From the NCBI GenBank assembly GCA_003518365.1, contig DOYU01000013.1:12974-71148 (forward strand): a stretch of DNA of 58,175 nt, given 5' to 3'. Shown here one piece after another: positions 43,547-51,862 of this stretch (positions are counted from its first letter, which is position 1; the number at the start of each line of letters is the position of its first letter). The stretch is from Candidatus Magasanikiibacteriota bacterium (GTDB taxonomy: Bacteria; Patescibacteriota; Patescibacteriia; Magasanikbacterales; UBA922). Below the pieces are notes generated by a model. It did not search any database, was not told the origin of the DNA, and saw only the letters and a list, made by a program, of their open reading frames with translations. A program made the position numbers and the translations under genes.

Positions 43547-44218
43547 CTAATTTTTTTCTTCTCCTGTAGTATCGTACAATTTTCCAATCTTATCTTCAAA
43601 TTCTTTTACTGCTCCAACATTAGTTGTTTTATTATGACCATGTATGCGATATCTATAAAGTGGTATTTTCAAATGATCTACCTGATATCGATTTCCTAGG
43701 CGTGCACGAAGCTCTTTTTCTTCACAATGTCTAAAATCACTGTTGTACAAGCCAGCTTCAGCAAGAAAATCTTTTCTGTACATAATGCCACAGGAGATGT
43801 TCTCTTCATTTGCATCATGCCTACTGATCACTTCTTCGTCATTATTCACTTTGACATAGTCACAAGCCACTCCCAAGAGACCATTGTTAGCTTCGAGATA
43901 GGCAGACAAAAACAAAAGAAAATTTTTGTTGACATAGTCATCTGCATCCACACGGACAATAAACTGTCCAAACGCTTCTCGAATAGCAACATTACTACTT
44001 TCAGCAACACCCACATTCTTTGTATTTCTGATGTATCGAATATTTGAATACTTTTCTACATATCGTTCCATGATGTCCTCTGTATTGTCTTCAGAGGCAT
44101 CATCGACAACAATAATTTCATATGCTGTCGTTGGCAAACTCTGTTCTAAAAGGCTTCGCAAACATCTTTCGAGAAAAAGACCATAATTGTACGCTGTAAC
44201 AATAACACTTACTTTCAT
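43547..44218 (-). CDS. Glycosyltransferase family 2
   Basis: 223 residues. VIVTAYNYGLFLERCLRSLL, VVDDASEDNT, NVGVAESSNVAI and the metal site VRVDADDYVN. One base after the NeuB-like gene, suggesting it may transfer the sugar they make, although nonulosonate transferases are usually of other families. Confidence 0.88.
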   Translation of the reverse strand: MKVSVIVTAYNYGLFLERCLRSLLEQSLPTTAYEIIVVDDASEDNTEDIMERYVEKYSNIRYIRNTKNVGVAESSNVAIREAFGQFIVRVDADDYVNKNFLLFLSAYLEANNGLLGVACDYVKVNNDEEVISRHDANEENISCGIMYRKDFLAEAGLYNSDFRHCEEKELRARLGNRYQVDHLKIPLYRYRIHGHNKTTNVGAVKEFEDKIGKLYDTTGEEKN

Positions 44219-44219
44219 A

Positions 44220-44978
44220 TTATTCTGTCCATCCTACTAACGGGTCATGACTACTAAATTGGAATACCTTTTTATGCTCCAATAAATCATATCCCCGCGC
44301 TAATTCCTGGAGCATCCTCAAATCATCGACATCCATCGAGCAGGCATGTGCGCCTTCTTTGGTCTTTTGCCAACTTTTTGCAACAGTAAAATGTTTTTCT
44401 ACTATTGTTGCGCCACGGGAGAGTGCATATGACGCAGCGGTTATCCCAATCGTATGATCGCTATATCCATCAAACCATGAAGATCTGAAATCAGGAATAT
44501 GCATATCTTCCAGACGGGCTGGATACAGCGGCTCGGTATACAAATATTTTACATTGGTCTGAGCATACGGCTTCCCTTTCTGAGCTTGTTCATTGTTTAA
44601 AGAAACAAGCACAGGCTTCCCAGTCGCTATTGCGCTCTCCATGATTTCAGGCTTTTCTCGAGAAAGCCAATTTGCAACTTTGAGAATAGGCAAATTCAAA
44701 TCCACACACCATTGCATCCGTTCTTCATCAAAAAAGGAAGCAAAAAAATCAATGTGAAGCATGTCTGCATACGCTTTTAGTCTCTTTACTTCCTCATACG
44801 AAAGGCTCAAATGATCTCCAGGCTTATCACCATTCATGCTTTTTGGATCAAAATCCCCACTATAGAGCTGAATTTTGACGGCGTTTGCACCTCCAAATTT
44901 TGATTGCAATATCATTTGCTCAGCAACGTCGAGGCTTCCTCCATATTGTCCATGCAATTCTGAAATAATATATGCCAT
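44220..44978 (-). CDS. NeuB-like nonulosonate synthase lacking the SAF domain
   Basis: Condenses PEP with an N-acetyl-mannosamine-like sugar. About 252 residues, against roughly 340 for full-length NeuB. The TIM barrel is present: ISELHGQYGGSLDVAEQM, ANAVKIQLYSGD, ASFFDEER, LKVANWLSREKPE, GYSDHTIGITAASYALSRGATIVEKHFTV. The C-terminal antifreeze-like domain, which in dimers helps to cover the active site, is missing, and the gene ends normally. No NeuC-type epimerase is visible in the window. Confidence 0.82.
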   Translation of the reverse strand: MAYIISELHGQYGGSLDVAEQMILQSKFGGANAVKIQLYSGDFDPKSMNGDKPGDHLSLSYEEVKRLKAYADMLHIDFFASFFDEERMQWCVDLNLPILKVANWLSREKPEIMESAIATGKPVLVSLNNEQAQKGKPYAQTNVKYLYTEPLYPARLEDMHIPDFRSSWFDGYSDHTIGITAASYALSRGATIVEKHFTVAKSWQKTKEGAHACSMDVDDLRMLQELARGYDLLEHKKVFQFSSHDPLVGWTE

Positions 44979-45048
44979 ATTCGACACTATTAAGTATTAA
45001 AACTTCTCAAAGTATAGGGAAAAAAGTGAGTTTTGTCAATTCGTCGCA

Positions 45049-45831
45049 CTACTCCTTTTTTACAATGATATAGTGCTGACCACCAAACACATCGATATGG
45101 GGTAATTTCCTCGATACGCCCACTTCCAATACAGAAAAACCATGTTCAATCAATTTTTTCTTCGCATACGACAAGGATACTTTTAAATTGGTACAATTTA
45201 CCTGTGCGACTATTTCTTTATATCCCTTTCTACCCAATAATTTTTCTAACACAATATCAATGGAATAAAACATTTTCAATCTTTTATTTGTAGAGCACTG
45301 ATACAATCTCCCAAAAAACAAAATTGCTATACCACCTCTTTTTAACACTCTATATGTTTCGGCAATATATGCATTGAAAATTTCTATTTTTTCTACGTGC
45401 TGCAGCACAATAAAGGAATATACTACATCGATTTCTTCGTTTTCCAGAGGGAGTGTCGACCCATCACTTTGTATAAATGTAGCATTATGTACTCCCCTCT
45501 TTAAAAATTCAGCTTCAACTATCGAACTGTTTTTATGGATATCTATTCCTATACTTTCACTAAAGCAGGACGATGCGGCAAGAAGTAATCTTCCCCCACC
45601 ATACCCTATTTCCAAAATTTTCTTTTTATGCAAATCATCTATATATTTGAGTAATGGCATTAATATATAAATACTAAATTCGTATCTCCCTTTCAGAAAA
45701 TTTTTCTCAATATCCCCACCTGATTCGTCAAACCAATTGAAAAATTGATTTGTATCATTTTGTGAGACAATATCAATTTCTTCAATAAATCCCTTAATAT
45801 GTTCTCTTCGTTTCTTACTTCCTACTCCCAT
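45049..45831 (-). CDS. Class I SAM-dependent methyltransferase
   Basis: 260 residues from ATG 45831. Motif I KILEIGYGGGRLLLAA, SIGIDIHKN, LPLENEEIDVVYSFIVLQHVEK, RVLKRGGIAILFF. The last part is basic and ends VFGGQHYIIVKKE. Probable sugar methyltransferase. Confidence 0.84.
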   Translation of the reverse strand: MGVGSKKRREHIKGFIEEIDIVSQNDTNQFFNWFDESGGDIEKNFLKGRYEFSIYILMPLLKYIDDLHKKKILEIGYGGGRLLLAASSCFSESIGIDIHKNSSIVEAEFLKRGVHNATFIQSDGSTLPLENEEIDVVYSFIVLQHVEKIEIFNAYIAETYRVLKRGGIAILFFGRLYQCSTNKRLKMFYSIDIVLEKLLGRKGYKEIVAQVNCTNLKVSLSYAKKKLIEHGFSVLEVGVSRKLPHIDVFGGQHYIIVKKE

Positions 45832-45844
45832 ATGTATACTACAG

Positions 45845-46909
45845 TTATGAATACAAATCTTTATCAACAAAATTTATTACTTTCTCTGAAGCTCCCCCAG
45901 GGATAGAAAATACTTCACGTTGAATATGCTCGTAATCAATGTCTTTTTTTGCGAAATGATGGACAAATTTAGGCAGTTTTTTCCAGAGACCAAATTTTTG
46001 AGCATCCAAAAAAGGAATATCTAAACAAAAATCAGAGTTCCACATCGGCACAAATTGCTTAAAATTACCAGTCTCAGCCTCTCGCTTTCTATATGGCTTT
46101 ATACTAAAATTCACGATCGGACGCTTACACATTAAAATTTCTTCTATTGCGGTCGTATCAAACCCCACAACACCGCTACTTGCCACAATGAGCTCATGAG
46201 TAATAAATGGATAATATGAAATGTCATTTAAAAAATACTTTCCAAAAAAGTAAAAAATGGGGCGATGACATTTCGGTTTTTTTCCTTTCAAAACAACCGC
46301 GTACCCTACTTTTTTTATTCGCCTCACAATACGGAACACCATAGCAATGCTTAATAATGGATTATTAGGCACGAGGACAAGAATAAATTTACTTGGGAGA
46401 GTATATTTTTTTTGTATTTTTTTTGCATTTAATGTAGAGATAATGTCGTATTTTGGCAATCCCAATGCAACATAATCTTTCTCATTCCACCCTAGATATA
46501 TGCCATATTGTTGATGTGCTACAATTGATGTATCTATCACACCTGCCTGTCTTGCCCGAGGATGAAAATTATCAACACTATGCACAATGCTATAAATCTT
46601 GTACGTACGTTTTTTAAAAAGTTCTGGAGACTCCACAAACGGGTAGGCTTCTTCTGTAAAAACAGCACTGACGGCGTGTTGAGTTAAAAGTGTTGCGAGT
46701 TCCTCATTTCCATCGTACCAAAAAAGTTCATGAAAAGGTAATAGGCGAAGATGCTCTTGATGCAAAAAAGGATTATACTCTGGCTTAAAATGAATATTTT
46801 TATTTACAAAAAGAAGAATCTTGCAATGTCCTTTTTTCTTATATTCTTCAATAAGAGGACCGAGATCTGTAATATGATGATTTGTATGTATAATAAATCC
46901 TATATGCAT
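45845..46909 (-). CDS. GT-B-like protein (CDP-glycerol/capsule transferase-like, uncertain)
   Basis: 354 residues. Not recognised with confidence. Features: IGFIIHTNHHITDLGPL at the start; HSVDNFHPRARQAGVIDTSIVAHQQYGIYLGW; LGLPKYDII; FILVLVPNN opening the second Rossmann half; and ELIVASSGVVGFDTTAIEEILMCKRPIVNF, similar in layout to CDP-glycerol glycerophosphotransferases and KpsC-like proteins, where a Ser/Thr-rich loop and a Glu bind the donor. Likely a glycan-building enzyme by context. Confidence 0.55.
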   Translation of the reverse strand: MHIGFIIHTNHHITDLGPLIEEYKKKGHCKILLFVNKNIHFKPEYNPFLHQEHLRLLPFHELFWYDGNEELATLLTQHAVSAVFTEEAYPFVESPELFKKRTYKIYSIVHSVDNFHPRARQAGVIDTSIVAHQQYGIYLGWNEKDYVALGLPKYDIISTLNAKKIQKKYTLPSKFILVLVPNNPLLSIAMVFRIVRRIKKVGYAVVLKGKKPKCHRPIFYFFGKYFLNDISYYPFITHELIVASSGVVGFDTTAIEEILMCKRPIVNFSIKPYRKREAETGNFKQFVPMWNSDFCLDIPFLDAQKFGLWKKLPKFVHHFAKKDIDYEHIQREVFSIPGGASEKVINFVDKDLYS

Positions 46910-46951
46910 ATCAAGCGTATCTACGAATTGAATATATCAGGCGGACTTCCA

Positions 46952-48031
46952 TCATATAGTAAAACCCAACGGGGCATATAATTCGTCGATATACTTTTTT
47001 ACTATCTTCTCGTGTGAAAATTCTTGTACATCAATATATGCTTGCTGGATTATCCTATCGGATAATTGTTTATCACACAAAAGACGATGAGAACTTTCTA
47101 CTAGATCAGAAACGTCTTCTATTTCAGTAAGCATACCATTTTTTTCATCGATGATAACATCGGATGCCATACCAACGCTTGTTGAAACGACAGGTGTTCT
47201 CGTAGCAAAGGATTCCAAAAGAGCTTTTGGTCCACCTTCAACTCGGGATGTTACGATATATAAATCCAAAGCATTGTAATAGTCCACCAGGTCAGCAGCA
47301 TCTTTTACAATATGGTGAGTATATGAGATCGAAGCACCATCAAGTCGTTGTTTTACATACCCCCGTGCTGGCCCAGTAAGAAGCACGTGCAAATTGTCGT
47401 TCTTCTCTGACAGCCGTATAAGTGTATCACACAAAATATCGGGACCCTTTTCAAACTTTGGATCATTCCCATCCGCCCATCCCATACCATCTTTTTGAAA
47501 TGAACCAATTATTTTTTTATGTGCGGGGAGACCCAATTCTTTTCGGATCTGTGTTCGTTTCTGGATTTCATAAGGTCGCCACACATCGAAATTAATACTT
47601 TGTGGAATAATTCGTAATTTTTTTTTATCCAAACCATATTCAAGAAGCGTATTCGCAGTTTTTGAACATGTTGTATGCACAATATCTATATATTTATTGA
47701 TCTCAGGGATTGCCCGAAGTCGTGGATCATTATCTATGACGTGATACCACGTTAACACATATATATTAGAATGATGTCCCAACTTTAAGCGCCCATCTAT
47801 GTCAACTAAGGCGCTTACACTCCCATAATGGATGATTTTTTTTCTTAAAAAGAGTGGGCTATACGTTATCATCGCACTGCTTTTATATACTGCATTGAGT
47901 CCTTGGACAATTTCTTGTGCGATATCTTTAATTACCCAGTCTGCTGTTTCTGAAATATATGCAAGTTTTCCACGAAAAAAAATATTCTTTACTGCAGAAT
48001 AGATTTTTTTTTTAACAGCAGCTACTCGCAT
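46952..48031 (-). CDS. Glycosyltransferase family 4
   Basis: 359 residues from ATG 48031 (the frame continues upstream into the previous gene's end, less likely). RIIPQSINFDVWRP, KKIIGSFQKDGMG, ILCDTLIRLSEKNDNLHVLLTGPARGYVK, then the donor site SRVEGGPKALLESFATRTPVVSTSVGMAS. The N-terminal domain is short and lacks the usual GG loop. Confidence 0.85.
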   Translation of the reverse strand: MRVAAVKKKIYSAVKNIFFRGKLAYISETADWVIKDIAQEIVQGLNAVYKSSAMITYSPLFLRKKIIHYGSVSALVDIDGRLKLGHHSNIYVLTWYHVIDNDPRLRAIPEINKYIDIVHTTCSKTANTLLEYGLDKKKLRIIPQSINFDVWRPYEIQKRTQIRKELGLPAHKKIIGSFQKDGMGWADGNDPKFEKGPDILCDTLIRLSEKNDNLHVLLTGPARGYVKQRLDGASISYTHHIVKDAADLVDYYNALDLYIVTSRVEGGPKALLESFATRTPVVSTSVGMASDVIIDEKNGMLTEIEDVSDLVESSHRLLCDKQLSDRIIQQAYIDVQEFSHEKIVKKYIDELYAPLGFTI

Positions 48032-48042
48032 ATAACAAAATA

Positions 48043-48708
48043 TTAGGACTTCTTCGCCACTCCCCAACATTCACCAAACTGCACAGAATATTTTTGCAAT
48101 GTCCAGCCCGCCTCTTCTAGTTCTGTTTTTAATATATCGATAGTATATTCGAGATAATGCGTCAAGTCGAGACGATATTCAAATCCATGTTGTTTTTTAA
48201 ACAACACCAACCAATCTCTATCAATCATCGGCACACGAATGAGTATGGTGTCCGACAAATGATGCAACCCCTTCAAAAAGTCAATTCGTTTTTCAATGTG
48301 TTCTAATACATTGGACAAAATAATCGCATCAAATGTAGTGTTAAACCTGTATGTGAGAGCATCACCAAAAATATATTCAATATTCTTTTTGGTATATTTT
48401 TTTTGAGCCTGCGCTATGTTTTTTTCATTCATGTCTATACCTACTACAGTCCCAGCGACATCAGCCACATGGTACGCATTTACCCCATTGCCGCATCCAA
48501 TATCTATGACAGAATCCCCAGGCTTTATATGAGACCGAAAAAAATGATAATAGCCGATGATTTCATGTTTTGGATGAATCCCGTTGTTCCCTAAAATAGC
48601 GAGCTTACTCAAGACTTTATAACAAACATTGTCAATCTTTACAAAGAATGAAACAAACCAACGGTTTATCATCGGCAAAGACAGTATGCTATACAGAAAT
48701 TTCCTCAT
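48043..48708 (-). CDS. Class I SAM-dependent methyltransferase
   Basis: 221 residues. Motif I VIDIGCGNGVNAYHV, VVGIDMNEKN, FDAIILSNVLEHIEKR, DTILIRVPMIDRDW. The start overlaps the preceding gene by 20 bases. Probable glycan methyltransferase. Confidence 0.86.
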   Translation of the reverse strand: MRKFLYSILSLPMINRWFVSFFVKIDNVCYKVLSKLAILGNNGIHPKHEIIGYYHFFRSHIKPGDSVIDIGCGNGVNAYHVADVAGTVVGIDMNEKNIAQAQKKYTKKNIEYIFGDALTYRFNTTFDAIILSNVLEHIEKRIDFLKGLHHLSDTILIRVPMIDRDWLVLFKKQHGFEYRLDLTHYLEYTIDILKTELEEAGWTLQKYSVQFGECWGVAKKS

Positions 48709-50626
48709 ACATGTGTGTTTCTAAATCAATAACATGATCTAATGAATAGTGTGCGTGAAGCCATATCGCGGCTTGTCTACCCAATCTTGGAAGTAATTCA
48801 GGAGTATTCACGATGGTGTGAAGCACACGTGACAGGTCTTCGACCGTAGGGGCCGCTAATAGCCCATTTTCTCCATCAATAATCACATTGCTGATTCCCT
48901 CTACGTCTGTTCCTACGACAGGGCATCCTGTTGCCATTGCCTCTAGCAACACTTTTGGATTTCCTTCATACAAACTTGGCAATACAAAGATATCACATGC
49001 ATGGAGGTATGATGGCAATTCATCATGCGGCTTATTGCCCAAAAAATCTACATCCAGATGCAATTCTTTTGACAGAGCCACTAATTCGTCTTTCATCTCT
49101 CCCTGCCCGATCATAGTGAGATGCACTTTTGGGAGAGTGGACAGTGAGCGAAAAAACACTGGCAAATTTTTTTGCTCTGTGAATCTTCCTATGAACAGTA
49201 CTTCCAAATTCCTTTCTTGTCTATACGTGTGTTCTTTGTGGCTTGGTGTAAATACACTGGTGTCTACAAAATTTGGGATAATACGTATGTTGTGTCTATA
49301 TTTTTCAGGATACCATGCTTTTTCGTTTTCTGTCGCTACCACGAGTGTTGCGCCAGCACGGATGGCAAATCTCTCGAGCACTTTTCCAAATGCATACCGT
49401 ACCCATTGTTTTTTCCGTTTCGCAAAATAACTATACGTATAACCGGTACGAATGATAAGCGGTTTTTTCACGAGCCACTGGGCTACGATCGCTGCCCAAC
49501 TTCCCATCATCTGATTTGTTTTCAATATGTTCATTTGCTTAAGCGTCTTTCTATGTATAAACGGTACCAACCAAGAATAGAGCATATTAGGCATATGCGC
49601 AGGCTTTGGATGGACAATGATATTGTCTTTTGCTAGTTCGGCAACAAAACGGGTATCTTCCTGACTATATGTAAATAAATGGACAGTTCCATATTCCTTG
49701 GCAATTCGTTTGTAGAGGGCTATTTCTCTATGATACATACCAATCTTCTCCCATACTGACAAAGAAATGCCATAAGTGAAGAATAATGCCACTTTTGGTG
49801 TTGTATTTTTTGGTAGTAAAGAAGACATATTAGTTGTTTTTTTTCGTAACAGGGTACGTTGGACAGAACGCGGTAATAGTACCCAGCCAAGTCTCATGCC
49901 AATATACCAAATTCCTATGAAAAAGGGATAGCCGTATCTGGTAATCGCATACCAACGTGCCCGTATGCCATCCCATTGTTGTCGTGTACTTTTTGCAGAA
50001 ATACTATTGTCATGATCACGCCAAGACAACAAGGGCGCAGAAATATTTGCCAGTGCATATGTCTTACTCAATCGAAATAGCAATTCATAATCCTGACTCT
50101 TTTTAAAAGAAAGATCATACCATCCAAGCTCTTTCAGACAAGATACTCGAATCATCAGACTACTATGCACAAATACATTGTTGAAAAGCAGCTGCGTTCG
50201 TATGTCTGCATCTTCTGTCGGGACATCCTTTTTACCTATGATCTTCCCATTGCTATCGATGATATGCGCAGCACTCCCGACAGCAGCAATATCCTTGTGT
50301 GCTTCGAGAAATGCATATTGCACAGAAAATCGTTCTGGTGTGGCAATATCATCGGCATCCATACGAGCGATATATGCCCCTTGCGCTTCTTCACACGCTC
50401 TGTTGAGTGATGCCGTGAGCCCCAGATTCGTCTGATTCGTGAGTACACGAATACGAGGATCATTGGCCGCTATCTGTGCAAGAACATCAGCAGACGCATC
50501 TTTTGAAGCATCATTGACAATGAGAAATTCAAAATCATCAAAGGTCTGCGCCAAGATGCTCTTCACAGCCGCTTCGAGATACAAGGCTCCATTGTAGACG
50601 CTCATGATGACAGTAATGGCTGGCAT
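48689..50626 (-). CDS. Fused GT2-GT4 bifunctional glycosyltransferase
   Basis: 645 residues from ATG 50626; the frame continues upstream but the promoter at 50651-50679 rules that out. Residues 1-265: GT2 with ITVIMSVYNGALYLEAAV, IVNDASKDAS and ARMDADDIAT. Residues about 280-645: GT4 with VALFFTYGISLSVWEKIGM, IIPNFVDTSVF, VLFIGRFTEQKNL and SLYEGNPKVLLEAMATGCPVVG. Two sugars could be added in succession by one polypeptide. First gene of the long minus-strand cluster. Confidence 0.9.
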   Translation of the reverse strand: MPAITVIMSVYNGALYLEAAVKSILAQTFDDFEFLIVNDASKDASADVLAQIAANDPRIRVLTNQTNLGLTASLNRACEEAQGAYIARMDADDIATPERFSVQYAFLEAHKDIAAVGSAAHIIDSNGKIIGKKDVPTEDADIRTQLLFNNVFVHSSLMIRVSCLKELGWYDLSFKKSQDYELLFRLSKTYALANISAPLLSWRDHDNSISAKSTRQQWDGIRARWYAITRYGYPFFIGIWYIGMRLGWVLLPRSVQRTLLRKKTTNMSSLLPKNTTPKVALFFTYGISLSVWEKIGMYHREIALYKRIAKEYGTVHLFTYSQEDTRFVAELAKDNIIVHPKPAHMPNMLYSWLVPFIHRKTLKQMNILKTNQMMGSWAAIVAQWLVKKPLIIRTGYTYSYFAKRKKQWVRYAFGKVLERFAIRAGATLVVATENEKAWYPEKYRHNIRIIPNFVDTSVFTPSHKEHTYRQERNLEVLFIGRFTEQKNLPVFFRSLSTLPKVHLTMIGQGEMKDELVALSKELHLDVDFLGNKPHDELPSYLHACDIFVLPSLYEGNPKVLLEAMATGCPVVGTDVEGISNVIIDGENGLLAAPTVEDLSRVLHTIVNTPELLPRLGRQAAIWLHAHYSLDHVIDLETHMYEEISV

Positions 50627-50630
50627 AAAT

Positions 50631-50658
50631 TTGCTTATTTTAGCAGAAATAGTATAAT
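50631..50658 (+). promoter_or_regulatory. Promoter for the plus-strand GT4 gene
   Basis: TTGCTT (50631-50636), 16 bases, TATAAT (50653-50658). It places the start of transcription near 50665, so the gene start is ATG 50696, not the ATG inside the -10 box. Confidence 0.6.
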
Positions 50659-50679
50659 GGACCTCTACATATGTGTCAA
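50651..50679 (-). promoter_or_regulatory. Promoter for the minus-strand glycan cluster
   Basis: Minus strand: TTGACA (50679-50674), 17 bases, TATACT (50656-50651). A near-consensus promoter whose -10 box overlaps that of the plus-strand promoter. Confidence 0.75.
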
Positions 50680-50695
50680 GAAAAATTTTCTTCAT

Positions 50696-51862
50696 ATGAC
50701 CATACTTCTCGCTATCACCCAGACACATTGGGGAGGGGCGCAACAATACGTGTATGATATTGCGTTGGGCTATATGACGGCAGGGCATACCGTTGTCGTA
50801 GCAGCAGGCGAAGATGCACAACACAGTACCCTATTTCAAAAATTGAATGCAAAAGGCATTGAAACACATGCGCTTCGCTCTCTGCGCAGATCCTTCCATC
50901 CAGTCCATGATATACTCGCAATAGTTGAATTTTCCCGTCTGTTGCAAAGCATACAGCCAAATCTGGTACATCTCAACAGCTCAAAAATGAGTATTATTGG
51001 GACACTGGGGTTGCGGCATAGTCGATTGACAGCAAAACTTATCTATACAGCACATGGATGGGTTTTCCATGAAGACCATCATCCTGCACGAACATATGTG
51101 TACACATGGCTCGAAAAATATACCGCACCTGACAAAGATGCGATCATCACGGTGTCGCAAAAAGATGCTGATACCGCATATACAGTTCTGGGCTATCCAA
51201 AGGAAAAAACTCATTGCATTCATTTAGGCATATCAACACATACACCGATGCCTGCATCTGAGGCAAAAAAGAAACTCTCTACACAATATGGTGTCCCGAA
51301 CACTCAAGGTCAGATACTTTTTGGGACAATTGCAAATTTTTATCACACAAAAGGAATTGATATCTACCTCCATGCTCTCGCATTGCTAGCAAAAGAACAA
51401 GGACTCCCTCCATGGCATGCGATCATTATAGGAGATGGAGAACAAAAAAAAATTCTCCAATCTCTCATTGAAACATATCACTTGCAACAGCAAGTGACCC
51501 TTCCTGGCTTTATTGCCGAGGCATCGTCATATGTCCCTGCCTTCGATTGGTATGTACTCCCCTCTCGAAAAGAAGGATTCCCCTATGTTCTCCTAGAAGC
51601 GGCAACAGCAAATATCCCAATTATTGCGACCAATGTAGGCGGCGTCTCTGAATTTGTAGAAGATACAAAAACAGGTTTTCTGGTTACACCAAAAAATCCA
51701 CAGGATCTGAGGAGAGCTTTGCACGATGCCTTACAGACACCTGCCACAACCAAAGAAAGTATGCAAAAAAATCTTGCAGGAGCGCTGAAACAATATCAGT
51801 TCAAATCCATGATTACTCAGACTCTGGCACTGGTTCAAGCAATATTTCAGGAAGCTCCATAA
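50696..51862 (+). CDS. Glycosyltransferase family 4
   Basis: 388 residues. MTILLAITQTHWGGAQQYVYDIA has the classic GG loop; then YTAHGWVFHEDHHPAR, ITVSQKDADT, HLGISTHTP, LPGFIAEASSYVPAFDW and SRKEGFPYVLLEAATANIPIIATNVGGV. The only GT4 gene of the locus on the plus strand. Its last 50 bases overlap the end of the convergent O-antigen ligase gene. Confidence 0.92.
   Translation: MTILLAITQTHWGGAQQYVYDIALGYMTAGHTVVVAAGEDAQHSTLFQKLNAKGIETHALRSLRRSFHPVHDILAIVEFSRLLQSIQPNLVHLNSSKMSIIGTLGLRHSRLTAKLIYTAHGWVFHEDHHPARTYVYTWLEKYTAPDKDAIITVSQKDADTAYTVLGYPKEKTHCIHLGISTHTPMPASEAKKKLSTQYGVPNTQGQILFGTIANFYHTKGIDIYLHALALLAKEQGLPPWHAIIIGDGEQKKILQSLIETYHLQQQVTLPGFIAEASSYVPAFDWYVLPSRKEGFPYVLLEAATANIPIIATNVGGVSEFVEDTKTGFLVTPKNPQDLRRALHDALQTPATTKESMQKNLAGALKQYQFKSMITQTLALVQAIFQEAP

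Noticed and set aside
50627..50824. Longer N-terminus of the GT2-GT4 fusion
   Set aside because: It would include the promoter region and adds 66 residues with no similarity to GT2 proteins.
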